Positions 1 through 11,821 of a DNA stretch of 64,000 nucleotides are shown here, one piece after another. A program made the position numbers and the translations under genes. The DNA comes from Chlorokybus atmophyticus. Taxonomy: Eukaryota > Streptophyta > Chlorokybophyceae > Chlorokybales > Chlorokybaceae. The notes beneath the pieces are model-generated. The model made no database searches and was not told the DNA's origin. It was given only the letters and a program-made list of their open reading frames with translations. Every line of letters starts with the position of its first letter. Position 1 is the stretch's first letter. The stretch lies in the NCBI GenBank assembly GCA_009103225.1, contig RHPI01002069.1, forward strand, positions 62,001 through 126,000. The letters run 5' to 3'.

Positions 1-2578
1 GCAGTGCCCCTTCCCCATCTCCAGTGGGGAACGGCCTCAAGCATGACGAGGCAGTCAACGGCAACGACCAAGGTGAGGACATGAGCTGACTTGAGGTTTC
101 CCGTTGGTTCATGCCACTAGCGCTAGCTCGCGTGCATTGTTAAGCTAGCTGCCAGCACGGCAAGTTCTCTGCTATCCCCTGCAGGACAAACTTTGAGACT
201 TGGGCTTTGGTGCTGGTTGAATTTGTGGGCCTGAGGCACAAATGCTTCCAGGGTTGTCAACTCCTGTGTGGTGATTGTTGCAGTTTCTGTGGCAGAGCAG
301 AAGACTTCAGCACCATCTGAACCCCCGTTTCCAGCCAGCTACTACGTCCTGTCCAGCGATGACATGCTGGCCAACAACTACCCGCTGCCGCCAGAAAGCG
401 ACCAGCCTGACACTGCTGCATGCCTTCCAGGTAACGCCTTCTAACATGCCATCAACTGTACCAGCGCCATGGTGTCCTTGTGTGACTGATGTTGAGACAT
501 TGCTATTGGACTGGTTAGTGACAGGGTGATGGTTGTTGTACAGGCTTCGTTACAACGCGTCCAGCGTCAGCACCCATCCCGGAAAACAAAGCAATGGTGG
601 GGGTGGACTGCGAAATGGTAAGTTGTATAAACGTCCAACAGTCTACATGCTGTGTGTTTGATGTTCTTTGTGCCTAACGTGCACCACATTGGGTGCCAGT
701 GCTACACTGCACAAGGGTTGGAGCTTACGCGCTGTACTTTAGTGGATAAGAACGGCGAGGTAAGCTGATGGGTTGAGATCCAAGGGTTCGTTGTTGTGGC
801 TGCATAAGGTGGGTAGTGGCGCGTTAGGCACTTGAGACCTGATCAATTGGTCACTACAGGTTTTGTATGATGAGTTGGTGAAGCCAGCAAACCCAATCAA
901 GGATTACAACACAAAGTATGTTTCAAGCTGATATGTTTTTTTGGTGCGTCCTTGAAGCTTATCTATTAAGCTGATCTAATGATGCAATGCGCGTTCATGT
1001 TGGTAAGCGTGCCTTGTATCGTGTTGCACAGGTTTAGTGGCATCACCGCTGAGATGCTTGCTGATGTCACAACCACCATTGAGGATGTGCAGGTCAGCAG
1101 CTTTGTAGGTGATCATGTCAGCTGTCGCTTGATGCTGCCTTACAGGTCTGTGTGCATTGTCGTGCGTGAGTTCAAATGACTCAAGTGTACGCGCTGTGCA
1201 GAGGGCCTTTCTGGACCTTGTGCCTGCAGAGACGATCCTGGTGGGACACTCTCTGGAGAGTGATCTGTCGCAGATCAAGGTATGTCGCTTGCTGGTCACT
1301 AGGCATTCCTGGCCCCCTGAAGTGACATAGCTGACAAGTGGCCTGTGCTACAGCTGCATCATGCAAATGTTATTGACACGGCTCTTCTCTACTCACATCC
1401 ACGAGGACCACCGTACAAGGTAGGGCACAGTGTTCTGCCAGGCTGCAATGCCGAAGGATTGTCTCATAGTATCTGTGGGCTTGCGTGCACACGTGCTCAG
1501 TTCTCCTGGGATTGAATCAATGCTCTTCATGTTACGTGGGACAGTTGGGACTTCGTGTGCTGACGGATCGGTTTCTAAGGCGCCACATACAAGGCAAAGG
1601 CGGGCATTGCAGCATAGAAGATGCTAAAGCAGCTATTGATTTGGCAAACTTGAAGATTCAGCATGGTTGGTGGCATGGCCGTGGGCAGCCAATGTTTGCA
1701 GCCAAAGCTTATGGAGCGCTAATCATTGTTGCTGATTATATCGGCAGGCCCTGCTTTTGGTGACTCTATAGAACGACCTGGTGAAAATCTCTTTGAGTAC
1801 TTGGCCCGGTACAAGCGTCGGTGTTCCTACCTTGACAGACCAAGGTACCGCACGACACTCCCAAGATGTCAGTATCACCACGTCAGTAGCAAGAGCGCCT
1901 AGCAGCGTGTTCCAGCTCACTGACTTTCTGTCACTCAGGATGCTTCACAAATTCACTTCTGGCAGCGCCTCTGCAATTGTATGCAAGGACGATGCAGAGG
2001 TGAGGTCTTCATGCAAATGTGTGCTTGAGGACCAGACATATTGATAAAGCCAGCGCATTGATGGCCGGTTGGTGTGCACAGGTTGCTTCTAAAACAGCGA
2101 AAGAGGTTAGGAAGAGCGATATTGACTTTGTGTTTGCCAGGCTTGCGGAGCTGAGCAGCCATTATGAAGGTGAGCACTTGGGTTGTCAGCTACAACAACA
2201 TCATTTCAAAGTCACCATGTCAAATCACATCTTTTGCATGCTGCAGCTGTCGCGCGTTCAGGCAAACCAACAAGCATAGCTGCCAAAGAAGCCGCGCGCA
2301 AAACATGTAAAAGAAGGATAGCTTTGGACGCCACCCTGGAAAAGAATCTGCGGCAGCTGGATGGCCATATTGGTGCTGTGCATGAGGCGCTGCCGACCAA
2401 CACGCTGTTTATAATCGTTACTGGTCACGGAGATACGCCGCGTGTGCGGCAGTTGCTGGAGATGAAGTGGCGCAAGTCCATAGCTGACCCTGAGTGGAAT
2501 AGCACTCATGAGGCTGCGCTTGAGGTTGCCATCAGGCGTGCCACCACTGCTGTATCGTACGTGTCTATCAAGCAATGA
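1..2578 (+). CDS. REXO/SDN-type 3'-5' RNA exonuclease, 3' part of gene
   Basis: Thirteen exons join in frame: 1-72, 284-430, 544-617, 700-759, 860-915, 1032-1092, 1202-1279, 1354-1419, 1545-1665, 1748-1844, 1939-1999, 2082-2169, 2247-2578; the 5' end lies outside the window. The DEDDh exonuclease motifs are all visible: VGVDCEM (Exo I, first D and E), VGHSLESDL (Exo II) and GGHCSIEDAKA (Exo III, H and last D). Fold and order match RNA exonuclease 1 / REXO and plant SDN proteins, which trim 3' ends of small, 5S and tRNA-like RNAs. The region after the nuclease (LDATLEKNLRQLDGHIGAVH and following) looks like the family's C-terminal extension. The stop at 2576-2578 is the simplest ending; a GT near 2555 could splice to an open stretch from 2617, so the last residues are uncertain. 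Family is clear; REXO versus SDN subtype and exact substrate are not. Confidence 0.85.
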
Positions 2579-2989
2579 TAGATTCTCACAGCACTGCATG
2601 TTTGCTCACACAGTGTTGAAGCATACCTACGAGTGCTCAATTGGCTGGAGTGCTTATGGATTGTTGCCGATGGGAGTTGTAATACAGAGAGGCCATTGTA
2701 CAGTTCAGGTATTGCAATGAACACTGCTATTGTACAGAAATGCGAGAGGGGTATGTGTTGGTGTTATTGCGGCAACACAATTAAGGACCGAGATGGGTCA
2801 CAGAATGTTGGTTGTGCAGTGTTTGTTTGCATATGGTAGCACAGAGGGGTTCACAAGGTAAGACAGCTGCATGAGCGTCGTGAGCTGCCTGCATAGGGTA
2901 TAAGTCAATCGACACACATGCAGTCATGCCGTGCCATGCTTAGCACGCCATCAGCCAGCAACACACTGCGCAGCCGGCAGCAAGCAACA

Positions 2990-3275
2990 CATGCACGCCC
3001 TTTTCGGCAACTTTCTAAGTGTGGCGCTGCTTGCTCAGGTGAGGAGCTGCTGCTTGCTGCTTCCCTCCTGCCTTGAGCGTGCAGCTGTAGGGCCCAGCGC
3101 ACTGATATCTTGCCTGTCTGCTTCTGGCACCAACACTAATTTGTAACACACCTACTCCCTAGCCCGTTTGCTTGGTTGCTTGTGTGTGCATTATTGTACA
3201 GCGCTTGCGGTTGCTTCTAGCTGCTAAGGTACTGCCCGTCTTGCCATTGTCATTGCATATGCATGTAATAGCTTA
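2990..3275 (+). repeat. Dispersed repeat, copy A
   Basis: A block of nearly 300 bp reappears in reverse orientation at about 28305-28580. Shared stretches include gtggcgctgcttgctcaggt, cttgagcgtgcagctg, cccagcgcactg, actccctagccc and gcatatgcatgt in the same order, with substitutions and small indels between. It has no clear coding content. It is probably a fragment of a mobile element family with more copies in the genome. Confidence 0.7.
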
Positions 3276-3908
3276 GGCTGAACATCACCATACTTCTCTT
3301 GTACACGCAATATGTACCAGCACGCAGCCGACACCATACACATTAATTACACACCCCCCGATGTCATGTCTAACAGGCAAGGCCTGATCACTCTCAGGCT
3401 GCTATGTAGACATCATGATTGTATGAAAGTTCAACTGCTTTGGTGGGTGCAGTACCTAAGTGGTTCGCTCATGCAGCCAATCCTTGAGCTCATGAGCCTT
3501 GAGCATGATGAACTGTACAAAGGGCATTGATAAGCAGCTTGCACAGAGCTGGTCAGTGTGCATATCCTTGCATAAGCATGCATGCCATCCGTCACTGTAG
3601 GTGAGAAGGTGTTGATGGCTCTTAAAAGCTCATGTATGGCCTGTGTGGCCAAGAGATTCATATGTGTCACCACAGGATGGGCAAATAGGCTTTTTAGCTC
3701 TCTCTTGTGGTCAAGTGTGAAGGCAACAGGGAGAAGTATCAAAGGCTCGACCAGCATGGTGTTGGGGGTCCAGTTGGACTCAACCTGGTGCTTACTAACT
3801 GTGAGTTTCGGGTGCTTGGGTTAACTGTTCAAGGGGCCTTCCTTACCCTCCTATGTGGGGCGTTTCTCGGTGGTTCACCTAGGTTTTTTGTGCTGTACCT
3901 TGGAGTTC

Positions 3909-4057
3909 ACGCCTGTACTAAAGAAGAGGCGCCTACATGGGGATTTAAGGAGGTTTTATCTAGTAGTTGGCGCCTGCACTAAAGGAGAGGCGCCTGGCTA
4001 GGGGCTTGGGTGGTTTACATTATGGCGCCTGTGTTGAAGAAGAGGCGCCTCCCACTT
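3909..4057 (+). repeat. Three-copy tandem repeat bounded by GGCGCC-like motifs
   Basis: Three imperfect units contain cgcctg, a purine-rich core (actaaagaagag, actaaaggagag, ttgaagaagag) and then gcgcct, spaced about 54-61 bp apart at roughly 3910, 3971 and 4025. Each unit is itself a small GGCGCC-ended cassette. No function can be assigned. Confidence 0.6.
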
Positions 4058-5619
4058 CCTGCTACTGCTGGTAGTGTTGCTGGTGGTCTTCTTAATTGGT
4101 TCTGCCCTTGTGTATTGCTCAGAGTGCATGCACGTGTATGTGCATGCTGTAGCCTTATACACTATTGGTGTATGTGTATGCCTCCTATATGTTAAGGATG
4201 TGCATGGCCTGTGTGCAAGCACATTAGCCTTGCACATGTGTGGCTGCATCCTTCCAGGGGCATACTGCATGCTCACGCATGTGTGAGCCATTGTTAGCAC
4301 AGTCACAAGCTTAGGCGGCTACAGATAGAGAGTGGCTTGACCACCCCATTTGTGGTTCGTTACTGGCGACGATGCTATAAGGCTATTGCATTAGTGCACT
4401 TAGTGGTTTACATCACTGAGGTGGTGGTTGTGACACCCGGGGCCGCAAACTACTCAACTTATGCCAGTACATGCTGCCATGTGCAGTGGATATTGAGCAG
4501 TGGGCGGTGATGGGGATGAAGATGAAGAGGTAGTGTAACATATCTGAAAGTCCTTGATACAGGTATTAAGGACTGGCACCCAGCAATAAAAGTTACGTCA
4601 TCGGGCTTGCACCGTCTCGCCCTCCTACATTAGGATCCGGGGCAGTTGAGCAAAAGGTGGAGGCAGACGGTGGGTTGGTGGCTTGCAGAAGGGTTGCAGC
4701 AAGGACGATGCAAAGCGGTGCAATATATTGATGTGTATGCTCTGCCCCCGCTCCCCATGTACATGATGAGCAATTGCCTTGAATTGCAAAGAATGCACGT
4801 CTGAGCATGACGCGGTCAGCAAAAACACCGCACTGATGATGCACAATCACAATCTGGCAAATCCGTTGACGCGCCCTCGGGGCCACAGTTAACATCCCAC
4901 ACTTGTGACGTACACACCAATCCCTGTCAATGCTGCAAAGGAAATTCTTATGAAAGTCGAGTTGCCCGATGGCAACTTGTTTATTGTGGCGCTAGCTTGA
5001 GTATAGTTGAGCCCCTGGTTTTGTCGGCTGTGGCTTGTAGCCATCGGTGTCGCTGAGGGCCTGGCAAAATCATTGAGTGCCTCAATGTCTTTTATTATAA
5101 GAAGCTGCCACAAGTGTAAATTCCTCGCTGTATGCTTGCGCGCATGTTTTCGGCGCCCCAGGCAACTGCTCGATGACAAATGATGCCCTCAAGGCTAAGA
5201 CACATGTGCATTACCATTTCGCATTGTATGTACATGATGTGCACTGTAATGTGCTACCTCTTGCGAGGCCAGACAGAAATGCTGCATATCAGAGCAAGTT
5301 GGTTAATTGCTTGGAGCGCATGTACATTGTTTCTTCTTAGTCACCGGGTTGACTTGCACACTGCCTGTCAGGTGTACTATACACCTGCATCGCACGCGCT
5401 GCTTGTGATGACAGCTTTAATAGCCACTTTGAGTATTCCCATGCCGTCAGGCCTAACAACCATGCTTATATATCGCCTGCAGAAGCCATACAGCCAGAGT
5501 CAGTCATTTGATCAGCTGTCACTAACAAAGCCATTCGCCTACGAGTGCTGACAGTCCAAGGGCACTGCCATACTGCTCTCTGCTGGCCCAAAATGGCAGC
5601 CCAACAAGTACGCACCTGC

Positions 5620-8026
5620 TCAAAACTCGTCATGGTAGTACTCATCTTCATATGAGAGTGCGGTATGATAAAAGGTGTTAGGGTTGTTTTCCATCTCCGG
5701 CAGCGTGAGAACGCCATCATGGTTGTCATCCGCCTGAAGCACGTGCATCAACGCATATCAAGATAGGAACACCACTCGTTACCCCACGCAGCAACATGTT
5801 GATAGCGCAACAAGGCGTACCTCTTGCATGACATGCAAGGCTTGCTCTTTGGCGTAAAACTGCTCGCTAGGTTGCAAGATCTCCATCACTGGTATCAGCT
5901 CATCTGGCTGTATAAACCTGAGCCACACAGACAGCTGGTTGAGGACCACTCCATGACTTATGTGTAATAGTCAAGCCGGCATGTTTGCACATTACCCGTC
6001 CTTGTTAGAATCCAACAGCGTGAACTTTGTCTGCGTCTCCTTCGCGCTAACAGAGCGATGCGGATCATGCCAGTCATGCTCCTCGTCGTTATGCCGGTCA
6101 TGATGACCAGGATGATTCTCCGACCAAGCTTCACTGCCAGGGTGCCGATCCTACACAAAGATCCATTCAACTCATGATCAATGCCCTTGCAGGTGGCATG
6201 CCAAATCCTCAGTACAGTTTGGGGTGAGTCTCGAGTATATGATTTTAAAGGTGTGTGTGAGTGTCATGGAGCATTATTCATGCGAGCATGCAGTGTAGTA
6301 CCTCCTTGAAAGGCCAATCTGCAAGCTCGTAGGCCATTGTATCTTTGAATTCTTGGAGATTTAACTTGCCATCAAGGTCTGTGTCACGGTGCCTGCAGCA
6401 TTGAGAATGACAATCAGTTGGAGCCCTTCCCTAATTGTAACTAGAAAAGCAATGTACAGCACCTACTTTATTTCATTACGCCGAACCAAAGCTTCTAGCT
6501 TGGTGTTGTTGCTGTCCTCCGGGTGCAAGAAGCTGCAACACGTTATGTTGCATGAGCACCGCAGCAGTTGTGTCATGGCAAAAACCATGCAATGGTGAGG
6601 TGAATGATGCATAAAAAATACGTGTACAAGCAGCAAGCATTGGCCTGTTGACTTACTTCCTGAACTCTGTTACGTTCAGCCGGCCATTGTGATCTTCATC
6701 AGCAAGCTCAAAGGTTGTCTTTGAAGACTTTATCCATTCTGCATCCCAACCCAGACAGGGGTAACTTGCATTGCTTCCATATCAGACAGGGTTAACTTGT
6801 GTATGCTTGGGAACAGCAAGCACCTTCTTCCTCTGATAAGGGTGTGCTTTCATTGTCGGTGTGGTAAATGTACTCTATCAATGTCACATAACCATCGTGA
6901 TTGACGTCGTTGTTTTGCAGTTCTCTCCTGGTTCGCATGTGGCTGCTGCGAATGGAGTTGTCCACATGCCAATCGATCATCTCCTCGCCGCTGATGACGC
7001 CATCGTTGTCTTCATCAATCCTTGGGAACAGCACTTGTATCCGCTTCAACACGTCAAAGTGGTCCTCAAAGTCCTCATCCAGTCCATAGTGGTCCAACTC
7101 GTCCAAATCGTAATCGGCAGCTGCATCCCAATCATCCGCAGTGTCTGACTGCAAACAACCCTCATATTCAAGCAAGTGGCGACCGTCACAATTGTGATGT
7201 TGAGTTGCACGTGCTTGTGTTTAATAATGATCACTGCCACTTGTTCATCACCTCCTCATGGGGATCCCATTCGTGCTCATGCTCAGGTGTATGCCAGTCG
7301 TGATGGTCGTCATCTTCGCCGTGATGCTGTTCGTGCTGTTGGTGTCTCTCTTGTTGTTGCCGTTTTAGCAAAGCTTCGCGCGCCGTCAAAATTGGGTCAA
7401 ACTGGATGTGTTCTCGCTGCAGCAACCACAATGGGTGTACGACAAGCATGACATACAACAGGAAGTACATGACTACACAAAATGCATCTGCAACTGAAGA
7501 CAACCAACTCGGGCAGGCAACCACTTAGCATGCAGATTGGTTGGCGGCCCAAAGCTTACAAGTAAGGTGCTGAGTAAGCTGCGACTCTGTTGCTATTTTC
7601 GTAACGTAGGTTGACAGCAATTGCACAACATGAAGCGTATGTAGATAAGTCATGTACGCAGCCATGCAAGATATGTGTGCATAGTGCTTGTGTCAAACAC
7701 ACGCATGCATGCAGAGCACCAACGCAGAAGTGATATCTCAAAGTGACTTCAATGTATGACACAATGTCTTATCGTCTGAGCCATGTATCAAGCACCTTGG
7801 TTTCCGCTGTGGCCTCCCCCGAGGGCTTCTTGAGGTGGACGCTGCCGAGACGCCGTCCATGCCGCCTGCCAATGCCGCTCCGACTGCCCGCGCTGTCGGC
7901 ATGATACTGATCACCTGCCAGCCCACCAGCTCGCCCGGCATTGAGAGCGTTGTTGGCAAGCAGCACCAGCCCAAGCACCGCCACCACCCCAACCACCAGC
8001 AGAGCCTGCTTGGTCTGCACTGCCAT
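5620..8026 (-). CDS. Calumenin/reticulocalbin-like (CREC) six-EF-hand secretory-pathway protein
   Basis: Nine exons: 7796-8026, 7252-7416, 6824-7148, 6657-6738, 6467-6532, 6302-6392, 5996-6150, 5821-5917, 5620-5733; 1326 nt, 441 aa, all phases agree. Residues 8-27 form a signal peptide or signal anchor (LLVVGVVAVLGLVLLA). Six EF-hand loops follow, for example DEDNDGVISGEE (177-188), DVNHDGYVTLIE (213-224), DEDHNGRLNVTE, DTDLDGKLNLQE, DSNKDGFIQPDE and DDNHDGVLTLPE. The linker FLHPEDSN after the third hand is a CREC signature, and the protein ends in HDEF, the ER-retrieval variant used by calumenin. CREC proteins are Ca2+-binding ER/secretory chaperone-like factors. Two His/Asp/Glu-rich insertions (about 98-130 and 315-345) make it longer than animal calumenin (about 315 aa). 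The start is the ATG at 8024-8026; an upstream in-frame GTG is not needed. Confidence 0.9.
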
Positions 8027-9496
8027 CCTGCACGCTGCCACTTCAAGCTAATCCGGGTCAAGCTGTCATCGCTATCAGCAAGTATAACCCCGCATACCAC
8101 AGACAACCCCTGGCCGGCCCCGCCGTCCCCGTCGCCGACACCGACGACCACGACAACAACCACTGTAACAACCTTGCAGTGCAATGCGCAGGGCTTGCTG
8201 CGCAGTGCTTTCGGCAGTCAACTGAGGCAAAAGCAACCCTAACCTTCAAGCTTGGTTACTTGAGGTGCTGTGGCAGCGGCGGTGGAGGCGGCGATATTGC
8301 TGAGGTCGTTAGGCTTGCTGCTGGTGGCGTTCACAGATCTAGTGTGGAGCAGTTTGCTTGTGGAGCGGAGCTGGTCGTCCTGTCCTACTGTTGTTGTGAT
8401 GACGATGGTGATGATGTGACATGCTGCGAGGCTATTCAGTGTGCGGAGCGGCGCTGTCAGTAGGCGGCAGCAGCATGAAATGTTGCCCAGGCAGCAGCGC
8501 AAGCCTCGTGGTAGGACTGGCCTTGCGTTGTATTGTGTGGTGCTGTTTTGTGCTGAAAGCAGTGCTCAAGCACGTGTGAACGGCTGTCTTACTCAGCAAT
8601 TATGGCTGTACATCTACATCTGCTTCAGAACCTCCTGTTGTGTGCGTGCATATGCATATGTGCCTGTGCCTGTGCAAGCACACATGCATGTGTGCTTGAG
8701 GAGGGATGGCTGTTGACTAAGTCACTACTACTCAACAACATAAAATTAGCTTTGCTGCTTGTGTTGGGATAGTACGTCAGGACATTGCACAACTGCCGCC
8801 ATCACTATGTCACCTCGTGTCGATTGTGATCCCCTCCCTCGTCCTGTCCTTGGGCAACCCTGCTGGTCACAACTCAATTTAAACCTGATTTAGCATGAGA
8901 TGGCGGGCCTCCCTCCCATCTAACAGATAGGAGGGAGGCTGAGCCGTTTTGCAGTCATCATAAAACCCTCATAGTGAGTCGTGCTTAGCAACTGTAGTGT
9001 TGTCATGTGTACAGCACTTGCTTCGGGGTCCATTTTGCCGCTATAGATGAGATTGAGCTGTGTGTAAGGCAGGCCTTGAGTTGTGCTACCATTGCATTGT
9101 TAGCAGCGTGGGTATGCCTTTTGGTTTACCTGCATTGCTTGCACATTGGAGCCACGTGGTAGATTTCCGTGTTGCTCCAATGTTGCTGGAATATTGTCTT
9201 GACACAGCTAGTGTTTTTACTGCACTTGCCCTTGCGAGGTGAGAACCAGGGCTCACAATCGGCTTCAAGTTGCATAACCCTGTCCATGTGCTTCAGGACA
9301 TGCAGCATCCCGCCATCTGTCTTCACCTTCAACAGATGGTGCGAGGATTTCTTCCCCTCAGTCAACAGTCATTGGAGTAAATGCAGGGGAGCTGCACACG
9401 GAAGTTCGCAGGTAATCAGATGGTCCGCGCACCTGCACATGGTCAACAACATCAACCTATGCGCGCGCGTATATGCACATGGGGTACCGACTGTAA
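8027..9496. other. Divergent intergenic region between the CREC gene and the GT92 gene
   Basis: The stretch holds the 5' regions of two divergently transcribed genes and the original copy of a 215-bp block (8308-8522) that reappears next to an assembly join at 13493. The remaining open frames are short and unsupported. I could not place any 5' non-coding exon of the GT92 gene with confidence. Confidence 0.5.
8308..8522 (+). repeat. 215-bp block duplicated exactly at 13278-13492
   Basis: The sequence from gttaggcttgctgctggtgg to gtaggactggcc is identical here and at 13278-13492. Here it continues into natural flanking sequence; the second copy stops at an isolated N. See the finding on the assembly join. 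Confidence 0.9.
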
Positions 9497-11821
9497 ATGT
9501 GGTGTGTGTCTTGTGACGGCAGGGTTAGATTCTGGAAGTTGATTGCCGCTGCTATTGGACTGATTTGCATAATTGGCGCCGCAGCGTTCTTTTCGTTCAG
9601 CACCCTATACGATTCTCAACACGGATATGTAAGTTCGCAGCACCTTGCACAGCACCACCATCAACTCGTATGCATATTGGTTGCAGTCAGTTGCTTTGAA
9701 GTGAAGCAGCTGAGCGATGCGCTAATGTCATCACCGTATCTCAGACCCGAAACAGCTCAGGCTACTACAACCAGTTAGAACAGCAGCACCCTCAGCAGGA
9801 GCCATTGCAGACACAAACTCGCAAGTACCAACAGCACGGCCTGCATTCATACATTGAGTTTGGATGCTACCGAACAGGTCCACAGAACTTCACTGCCGTT
9901 GGCTTGTCGCCTCTTGTGTTGCACGACGACAAGGATGCAACTGTCTGCTGGTGGCAGGTGAGCGTGATATTACTTAATGCTGTGTTGGGCACTGAGTGTG
10001 CTGATTGTTTCACACCATTCTTAAGCGAGAAGACCCTTGACGCCATGTTGACTAAAGCTCAGTTCTCATATGCAGGCAAACGATGGCCCAAAGGTAGATG
10101 GTCAGTTACGGTATTACTTCGTCGGCGAGCATCATGACCTCACGTATGAGGTGTTATACTTGGACTGCACATTGTCCACTGCCACAGCAGCGAGCGGAGG
10201 CAAGCTGTTCATGCGCATTGACAAGGTGCGTGCCCATTTCTGATTTAGACCATCGTGGCTGCTATACCCAGTGACGTGAGTTTGGTTTACTTCTTTTGTA
10301 AAGCCAACATACCAATGGTTGTCAGGAAGATGTCATGGTGCTGGAAGAGGAACCTGGGCAGCCATTGCTGCCAGGACCTGACGCAATCAAGTATGATGTG
10401 GCGTTCTGCGGAGCCCCGATGTACGGGCAGTTAGCGCCTCATAGAGTCGAAGAATGGCTTCAGTACCATCTGGCCGCAGGCATTCAACACTACATTTTCT
10501 ATGACGTTGGAGCTTGTCAAACCCCTGACATGGCGCAAGCACTAGCACCGCACATTGCTTCTGGTCAGTGCGTAACATGCCCTGTGCATGTGCTCGTTAC
10601 TCATCTGCACCAGCATCTGCTTCCTGCTTGCTGCTTAGGAGTGTTAAGGGGTATATGTTGTGAGTGTCTTGGAAAGCAGATTGACATATCACACCATTGC
10701 AGTATTGGCGTTGCAGGGTTGATAGAAGTGATCGACATGGCAGAGATGACTCAGTATGACGTGTGGGTCTATGCTCAGGTTGGCATACTCAGCACGATGT
10801 CATCCTTGCTAATTGAAATTAAGCTTGTCATGTGGCCAGCTGACAGCCCACACTTCTGCATGCCAGGTGCTGGCAGTCAACGACTGTGCGTACAGGACGC
10901 GCTTTATTGCCAAGTACACGGCATTCTGGGATTTTGACGAGTACATATGGCTTGAGCCACCTCTTTCGTCAGTCCTGTCTCTTGCTGAAGCTCACCAGAA
11001 CCCACCATGGATCACATTGGGTTCCATATGGTGGTCCATCGAGTTATGCCTAGAGGTAAAACTCAAGTCCCGTAAGCACCATGTAAACAGCATCATGACA
11101 ACACAATTTGTTGTGATGTCATGCGTGTGTGCTCTTTATTTCACCTGTGGTGTGGCAGCTTCGTGCATCAATTGGCATGTGGCCGCGTCAAACGACTGTC
11201 AATGACTATGGGCTGTGAAGCGTGTGCATGTCAACGAGCTTAATAGCCCAACCCCATGTCCATATACCGGGTGATTGACTCAAGTACCTGTCTGTGACAT
11301 TGTTTTGCAGGAGGGCGAGGATGCCTTGTGGGATGCAGAGCGCATGGTTTGGCGGTGGCCAGGTGCCTACTGTGCGTGGAAAGAGCGTTTTCCTTTAGAG
11401 TTGTGCCTCAGCTACTGGGGCCACCGCAAGTACATTGCGGATCCTCGACGTGTTCGCGCTCTGGAGATTCACCGTGCAGTGTGGCCTGCAAATGAGGTGC
11501 GTGGACACAACACAATGTGTTCCTTACCTTGGCGAAGCGCTCATCGAGTTGTGGCTGGTTGTGTTAGTATGCGCTAATTGGATGCTTGGCCTCAAGCTGT
11601 ACCATATGTCGCTGCAGGGTGTAGACCTGAAGACTGATGTGGCCTGGTTGAATCACTACAAAGGGATTACCGGCCATAGCGCCAATGTATGCACGCAGCT
11701 GCACAGCGAAGACTTCAGCCATGAATGGTGGCACAAAGACATGGCCATGCACGATTACGTCCAAGCTGTGCGCCTCGAGCAGAAGGAAACGCAGTTACCT
11801 GCTGCTGGTAGTCCAGCTTGA
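9497..11821 (+). CDS. GT92-family (DUF23) glycosyltransferase, type II membrane protein
   Basis: Eight exons: 9497-9628, 9745-9957, 10076-10225, 10326-10563, 10717-10778, 10867-11055, 11311-11496, 11618-11821; 1374 nt, 457 aa. A short basic N-terminus and a membrane segment (about residues 14-36, KLIAAAIGLICIIGAAAFFS) predict a type II Golgi enzyme. The catalytic region has the family pattern: APMYGQ...VEEWLQYHLAAGIQHYIFYD, then WDFDEYIWL with the metal-binding DxD at 287-289, and HRAVW near the end. In plants GT92 includes the GALS beta-1,4-galactan synthases; in animals it adds galactose to N-glycan core fucose. Donor is probably UDP-galactose by family, acceptor unknown. The ATG at 9497 gives a good signal anchor, but an AG just after it (9532) leaves open an upstream coding exon. 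Confidence 0.85.

Larger units (their letters stand above)
2579..5619. other. Intergenic, repeat-containing stretch
   Basis: No gene could be supported here. The stretch holds the downstream region of the exonuclease gene, a dispersed repeat copy (about 2990-3275), a short GGCGCC-bounded tandem repeat (about 3909-4057) and otherwise unremarkable sequence. The open frames are short, overlap on both strands and have no family resemblance that I recognise. Confidence 0.6.
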
